DNA from: an uncultured Centipeda sp.
GTDB taxonomy: Bacteria; Bacillota; Negativicutes; Selenomonadales; Selenomonadaceae
Direction: 5' to 3'
DNA length: 7,758 bases
NCBI GenBank assembly: GCA_937925565.1
Contig: CALALM010000506.1
Location: forward strand, 1-7,758
The notes beneath the pieces were generated by a model. It had not been told where the DNA came from. It did no database searches and saw only the letters and a program-made list of their open reading frames with translations. Made by a program: the position numbers and the translations under genes. This document shows, piece by piece, positions 5,726-7,758 of this stretch (positions within the stretch are counted from its first letter, which is position 1; every line of letters begins with the position of its first letter).

Positions 5726-7030
5726 ATGGCGACACAGATGCAGCGCGCACGCGCGGGAGAGACAACGGAAGAGATGCGCTTCGTCGCGAAGGAGGAGCGG
5801 GTAACGTCGGAGTTTGTACGTGAAGGTGTGGCGGCAGGACGGATTGCAATCCCCGCGAATGTGGGGCACCAAAAGCTCCGTCCGCGCGGCGTCGGTGCGG
5901 GGCTTTCCGTCAAGGTGAATGCGAACATCGGTACATCGAACGTCTTTCCCGACATCGAACCGGAGCTCCGAAAGCTGGACGAGGCGGTACGCTGCGGGGC
6001 GGATTCGGTGATGGATCTCTCGACGGGGGACAATATTGGTGAGTCCCGCCGTCGCATTATCGAACACGCGCCGATCATGGTTGGGACAGTGCCGCTCTAC
6101 GAGGCGACCGTTGTCGCGATCAAGAACCACGGCGCGGTGATCGAGATGACGGACGAGGATCTCTTTCATGTGATCGAGCAGCAGGCGAAGGATGGTGCGG
6201 ACTTCCTGACACTGCACTGTGGCGTGACGCGCGCCGCCATCGAGCAGATGAAAAACGAGGGGCGCGTGATGGACATCGTGAGCCGCGGCGGGTCCTTCAT
6301 TGCGGGATGGATGCTCCATCATGGGAAGGAGAATCCGCTCTACGAGCGCTACGATGATATCCTCGACATCTGCGAGAAATACGATGTGACAATCAGTCTC
6401 GGCGACGGCATGCGTCCCGGATGCCTCGCGGACGCGACCGACCGCTGTCAGATCACCGAGCTCATTACGCTCGGCGAACTCGTCGAACGCGCGTGGGCGC
6501 GCGGCGTTCAGGTGATGGTGGAGGGGCCGGGTCATGTGCCCTTTGACCAGATTGCGGCGAATATGAAGCTCGAGAAAGAGCTCTGCCACAATGCGCCGTT
6601 CTATGTGCTTGGTCCACTTGTCACGGACATTGCACCCGGCTACGATCATATCACGGCGGCGATCGGCGGGACACTCGCCGCCGTGAATGGCGCGGACTTC
6701 CTCTGCTATGTGACGCCGGCGGAGCATCTGGGGCTGCCGACGGTCGAGGATGTGCACGCGGGCGTCATCACGGCGCGGATCGCGGCACATGCCGCCGATC
6801 TTGTGCGCGGCGTATCGGGGGCATGGGACTGGGATCTCGCAATGGCGAAGGCTCGCAAGGAGCTGGACTGGGAGGCGCAGATGAGGCTCGCAATTGATTC
6901 GGAGCTTGCGCGCAGGAAGCGTGGCGCACGCAATGAGGAGGGGGAGGAGGCGTGTTCGATGTGCGGCAATTACTGCTCGGTGAAGCTGCTCGGACAATAC
7001 TTCCACAAGGAAGCGAAGGGGCATTGCTAA
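5726..7030 (+). CDS. thiC: Phosphomethylpyrimidine synthase ThiC (short form)
   Basis: ThiC is a radical-SAM enzyme that rearranges aminoimidazole ribotide into 4-amino-5-hydroxymethyl-2-methylpyrimidine phosphate, the pyrimidine half of thiamine. This 434-residue cytoplasmic protein is the short form lacking the proteobacterial N-terminal domain. Conserved blocks include NANIGTS (65-71), SLGDGMRPG (224-232), EGPGHVP (266-272) and GYDHITAAIGG (305-315). His270 and His334 (PAEH) match the two catalytic-metal ligands, with the same 64-residue spacing as I recall for the Caulobacter enzyme. The cluster cysteines are Cys410, Cys413 and Cys417 near the C-terminus, spaced C-X2-C-X3-C rather than the textbook C-X2-C-X4-C. 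ATG 5726 follows AGGGAGGGG (5712-5720); the frame is open upstream only through the riboswitch terminator. It is a single gene under the TPP riboswitch, with no other thi gene in the window and no clear terminator within 45 nt of its stop. Confidence 0.98.
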   Translation: MATQMQRARAGETTEEMRFVAKEERVTSEFVREGVAAGRIAIPANVGHQKLRPRGVGAGLSVKVNANIGTSNVFPDIEPELRKLDEAVRCGADSVMDLSTGDNIGESRRRIIEHAPIMVGTVPLYEATVVAIKNHGAVIEMTDEDLFHVIEQQAKDGADFLTLHCGVTRAAIEQMKNEGRVMDIVSRGGSFIAGWMLHHGKENPLYERYDDILDICEKYDVTISLGDGMRPGCLADATDRCQITELITLGELVERAWARGVQVMVEGPGHVPFDQIAANMKLEKELCHNAPFYVLGPLVTDIAPGYDHITAAIGGTLAAVNGADFLCYVTPAEHLGLPTVEDVHAGVITARIAAHAADLVRGVSGAWDWDLAMAKARKELDWEAQMRLAIDSELARRKRGARNEEGEEACSMCGNYCSVKLLGQYFHKEAKGHC

Positions 7031-7076
7031 TCATTTTCCATGATTGCAATACTTATTCCTGATTACATTGAAGCTA

Positions 7077-7105
7077 TTGACATTATCGGTATTCTCATAT
7101 ATACT
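7077..7105 (+). promoter_or_regulatory. Near-consensus sigma-70 promoter
   Basis: TTGACA (7077-7082) is a perfect -35 hexamer. A 17-nt spacer separates it from TATACT (7100-7105), one base from the -10 consensus. Transcription should begin around 7111-7113. This is the strongest promoter-like sequence in the window, and it lies 46 nt after the thiC stop codon. Confidence 0.85.
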
Positions 7106-7162
7106 GAGAACAACAGATGATTCCGGAGAGGATGACGGCAGGATGCCACATTCTTACGGCGC

Positions 7163-7174
7163 AGGAATTGTCAT
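7163..7174 (+). repeat. Copy 1 of a 12-nt direct repeat (inside leader RNA)
   Basis: AGGAATTGTCAT at 7163-7174 is identical to 7312-7323, which holds part of the Shine-Dalgarno sequence and the first two bases of the start codon of the 66-residue gene. In the leader, its AGGAAT half forms the 3' side of P3 and its GTCAT half part of P1. Confidence 0.85.
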
Positions 7175-7192
7175 CGCTCTGCGAAAACCTTC

Positions 7193-7220
7193 AAGGCTGC
7201 CATATGGCGGCTTTTCTTTT
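7193..7220 (+). terminator. Intrinsic terminator in the leader
   Basis: GCTGCC (7196-7201), loop ATAT and GGCGGC (7206-7211) give a 6-bp stem with one T-G pair, extendable by G-T and two A-T pairs. TTTTCTTTT follows at 7212-7220. It ends the leader transcript about 100 nt before the next start codon. It could also stop readthrough from thiC, which has no terminator of its own. Confidence 0.85.
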
Positions 7221-7282
7221 CCAAAGGCGGATTTCGCCCGGCGATCACTCAGTTCTGAGGCAAGGCGCCAAGATGCGAAAAT

Positions 7283-7298
7283 GCCCAAGATTTTGGGC
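7283..7298 (+). other. Hairpin shortly before the Shine-Dalgarno sequence
   Basis: GCCCAA (7283-7288) and TTGGGC (7293-7298) form a perfect 6-bp stem with a GATT loop, ending about 10 nt before the purine-rich AGAGGAGGA (7308-7315). It has no T-run, so it is not a terminator. It may stabilise the message or shape access to the ribosome-binding site. The rest of 7221-7321 holds only weak hairpins such as GGCG/CGCC at 7226-7238. Confidence 0.5.
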
Positions 7299-7311
7299 GA
7301 TAGAACAGAGG

Positions 7312-7323
7312 AGGAATTGTCAT
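7312..7323 (+). repeat. Copy 2 of a 12-nt direct repeat (at ribosome-binding site and start codon)
   Basis: The second exact copy of AGGAATTGTCAT covers the 3' part of the AGGAGGA Shine-Dalgarno sequence, the spacer and the first two bases of ATG 7322. Leader segments that pair with copy 1 (ATTCTT 7150-7155 and ATGAC 7132-7136) are therefore equally complementary to this start region. Confidence 0.85.
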
Positions 7324-7522
7324 GTTCTCGAAGACAGATTTTTGGATCGGCCTTGCGGTCGGTGCGGTGGCAGGTATTTTCGGCTACCGCTTCATGCAGG
7401 AGCGCACACAGCAGCTTGCGGCTCTTGAAGCAGGGCAGGCGGATCTCTCGCTGGCGGAGCTTCAGCGACAGAAAGAGGAGCTGGAGGATCTGATTGCGGC
7501 ACAGTCCGCATCGGAGCAGTAA
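7322..7522 (+). CDS. Small membrane-anchored coiled-coil protein (66 residues)
   Basis: This small protein has one hydrophobic segment with Gly/Ala small-residue spacing (residues about 8-22, WIGLAVGAVAGIFGY), followed by a charged, heptad-like helix rich in Leu, Glu and Gln (about 26-60). This predicts a single membrane anchor with a cytoplasmic coiled coil. It has no cysteines or other evident metal ligands. The start is firm: AGAGGAGGA lies 6 nt before ATG 7322. I do not recognise a named family with certainty; short proteins of this general look (YtxH-like, or small DUFs next to metal ATPases) are common in Firmicutes. It is followed by a strong terminator, so it may be made in excess over, or separately from, the HMA-domain gene downstream. 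The preceding leader RNA suggests regulated expression. Confidence 0.85.
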   Translation: MFSKTDFWIGLAVGAVAGIFGYRFMQERTQQLAALEAGQADLSLAELQRQKEELEDLIAAQSASEQ

Positions 7523-7540
7523 GAGTTCCATCGTGTTGGG

Positions 7541-7576
7541 GGGGCTGCTGCGCGGAGTCGCGCGCAGTCCCTTTTT
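7541..7576 (+). terminator. Strong intrinsic terminator between the 66-residue gene and the HMA gene
   Basis: GGGGCTGC plus GCGCG (7541-7554, with T7549 bulged) pair with CGCGCGCAGTCCC (7559-7571): 13 bp with one G-T pair and a GAGT loop. TTTTT follows at 7572-7576. It lies 18 nt after the stop of the small gene and 19 nt before the next start codon. The HMA gene must therefore depend on readthrough or on an unseen promoter. Confidence 0.85.
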
Positions 7577-7595
7577 GAAAGTAAGAGGGCTTTTT

Positions 7596-7758
7596 ATGAA
7601 TATTTTCGATACGATCAAAAATGCGATTCCGCAGTCGGCGATGGATGTCTTCGTCCGCACGACGGACATTGCGTCGTATATGCCGGGGCGCGTGCGCCTT
7701 TACAGCAAGCAGCTGGTGAACAATGCGGCGCTGGAGAAGCAGGTGCAGGCACATCTTG
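7596..7758 (+). CDS. Probable HMA-type domain protein, 5' end (partial)
   Basis: The first 54 residues are present; the gene runs off the window. ATG 7596 follows AAGAGGG (7583-7589) with a 6-nt spacer. After an amphipathic N-terminal stretch of about 24 residues comes SYMPGRVRLYSKQLVNNAALEK (residues 27-48), which resembles the first strand and helix of ferredoxin-like heavy-metal-associated domains of the HMA_2 type (P-G-R-[IV]-R-L motif). The CxxC metal-binding pair of classical HMA domains is not in the visible part. Proteins of this type in Firmicutes usually lie beside, or are fused to, P1B-type metal-transporting ATPases, so a metal-handling operon probably continues downstream. That is inference from family context and would be settled by the next few kilobases. 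Confidence 0.65.
   Translation, partial: MNIFDTIKNAIPQSAMDVFVRTTDIASYMPGRVRLYSKQLVNNAALEKQVQAHL

Larger units (their letters stand above)
7112..7220 (+). ncRNA. Structured leader RNA or small RNA of unrecognised class
   Basis: From the predicted start near 7112 to the terminator at 7220, about 108 nt fold compactly. P1 is AGAGGATGAC (7127-7136) with GTCATC and CTCT (7170-7175, 7177-7180), 10 bp with one bulged G at 7176. P2 is GGCA (7137-7140) with TGCC (7144-7147), closed by a GGA triloop. P3 is ATTCTT (7150-7155) with AGGAAT (7163-7168), including one T-G pair, and its loop is ACGGCGC. Only three bases are unpaired at the junction. It could be the attenuating leader of the downstream 66-residue gene, a stand-alone small RNA, or both. 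I do not recognise a riboswitch consensus. No convincing small protein is encoded: the ATG codons at 7117, 7132 and 7143 lack properly spaced Shine-Dalgarno sites. Confidence 0.55.

Noticed and set aside
5681..7024. Minus-strand open frame (447 codons) opposite thiC
   Set aside because: thiC is certain on the other strand; the antisense frame also runs through the start region and terminator of the riboswitch leader and resembles no protein family.
7114..7187. Possible hammerhead ribozyme in the leader (CAGATGA near 7114-7120, GAAA at 7183-7186)
   Set aside because: The conserved core needs CUGANGA; here the second base is A. The bases flanking the two boxes do not form the required immediate stem II.
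7112..7220. Known metal riboswitch (NiCo/czcD, yybP-ykoY or fluoride class) for the leader
   Set aside because: Tempting because of the HMA gene downstream, but I could not fit a four-way junction or the conserved sequences of those classes. Left as unrecognised pending a covariance-model search.
7044..7493. Plus-strand open frames (149 and 103 codons) through the leader and into the 66-residue gene
   Set aside because: They cross a promoter, a terminator and a good start site, lack spaced Shine-Dalgarno sequences at 7117, 7132 and 7143, and show no domain.

Overview
The window looks like a chromosomal segment from a Selenomonas-type bacterium (Negativicutes: Firmicutes with an outer membrane). 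This is inferred, not proven. It combines an LPS-type 3,6-dideoxyhexose gene (rfbH), which implies a surface polysaccharide, with Firmicute-style control: strong Shine-Dalgarno sites, a TPP riboswitch with a rho-independent attenuator, and a short anaerobic-type ThiC. By hand count GC is high in thiC and rfbH (60-68% in sampled lines) and drops to about 40% in the middle of the glycosyltransferase gene.

Region 1 (1-4261, plus strand) is the 3' end of a surface-polysaccharide operon. It holds the tail of an unrecognised gene, then an NAD-dependent epimerase/reductase starting at TTG. Next come rfbH (CDP-4-keto-6-deoxyglucose 3-dehydrase, with its diagnostic His and iron-sulfur cysteines) and a three-part family 2 glycosyltransferase. 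Gaps are 11, 44 and 27 nt. The likely logic is that rfbH removes the C3 hydroxyl of a CDP sugar, the reductase sets C4, and the glycosyltransferase transfers a sugar. A hairpin terminator ends the operon.

Region 2 (4288-5421, minus strand) is a convergent YibE/F-family membrane protein gene. Its last codons lie inside the operon's terminator.

Region 3 (5422-7030, plus strand) is the thiamine gene thiC. It has a recognisable promoter, a complete TPP aptamer, a competing antiterminator pairing and an intrinsic terminator.

Region 4 (7031-7758, plus strand) starts with a near-consensus sigma-70 promoter. It drives a leader of about 108 nt that folds into a compact three-way junction and ends at an intrinsic terminator. 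Next come a 66-residue membrane-anchored coiled-coil protein, a second strong terminator, and the start of a probable HMA-domain protein of the kind linked to metal P-type ATPases. A 12-nt sequence in the leader is repeated exactly at the ribosome-binding site and start codon of the 66-residue gene. This leader is the most promising candidate for an undescribed regulatory element. I found no CRISPR array, tRNA, rRNA, insertion sequence or phage gene.
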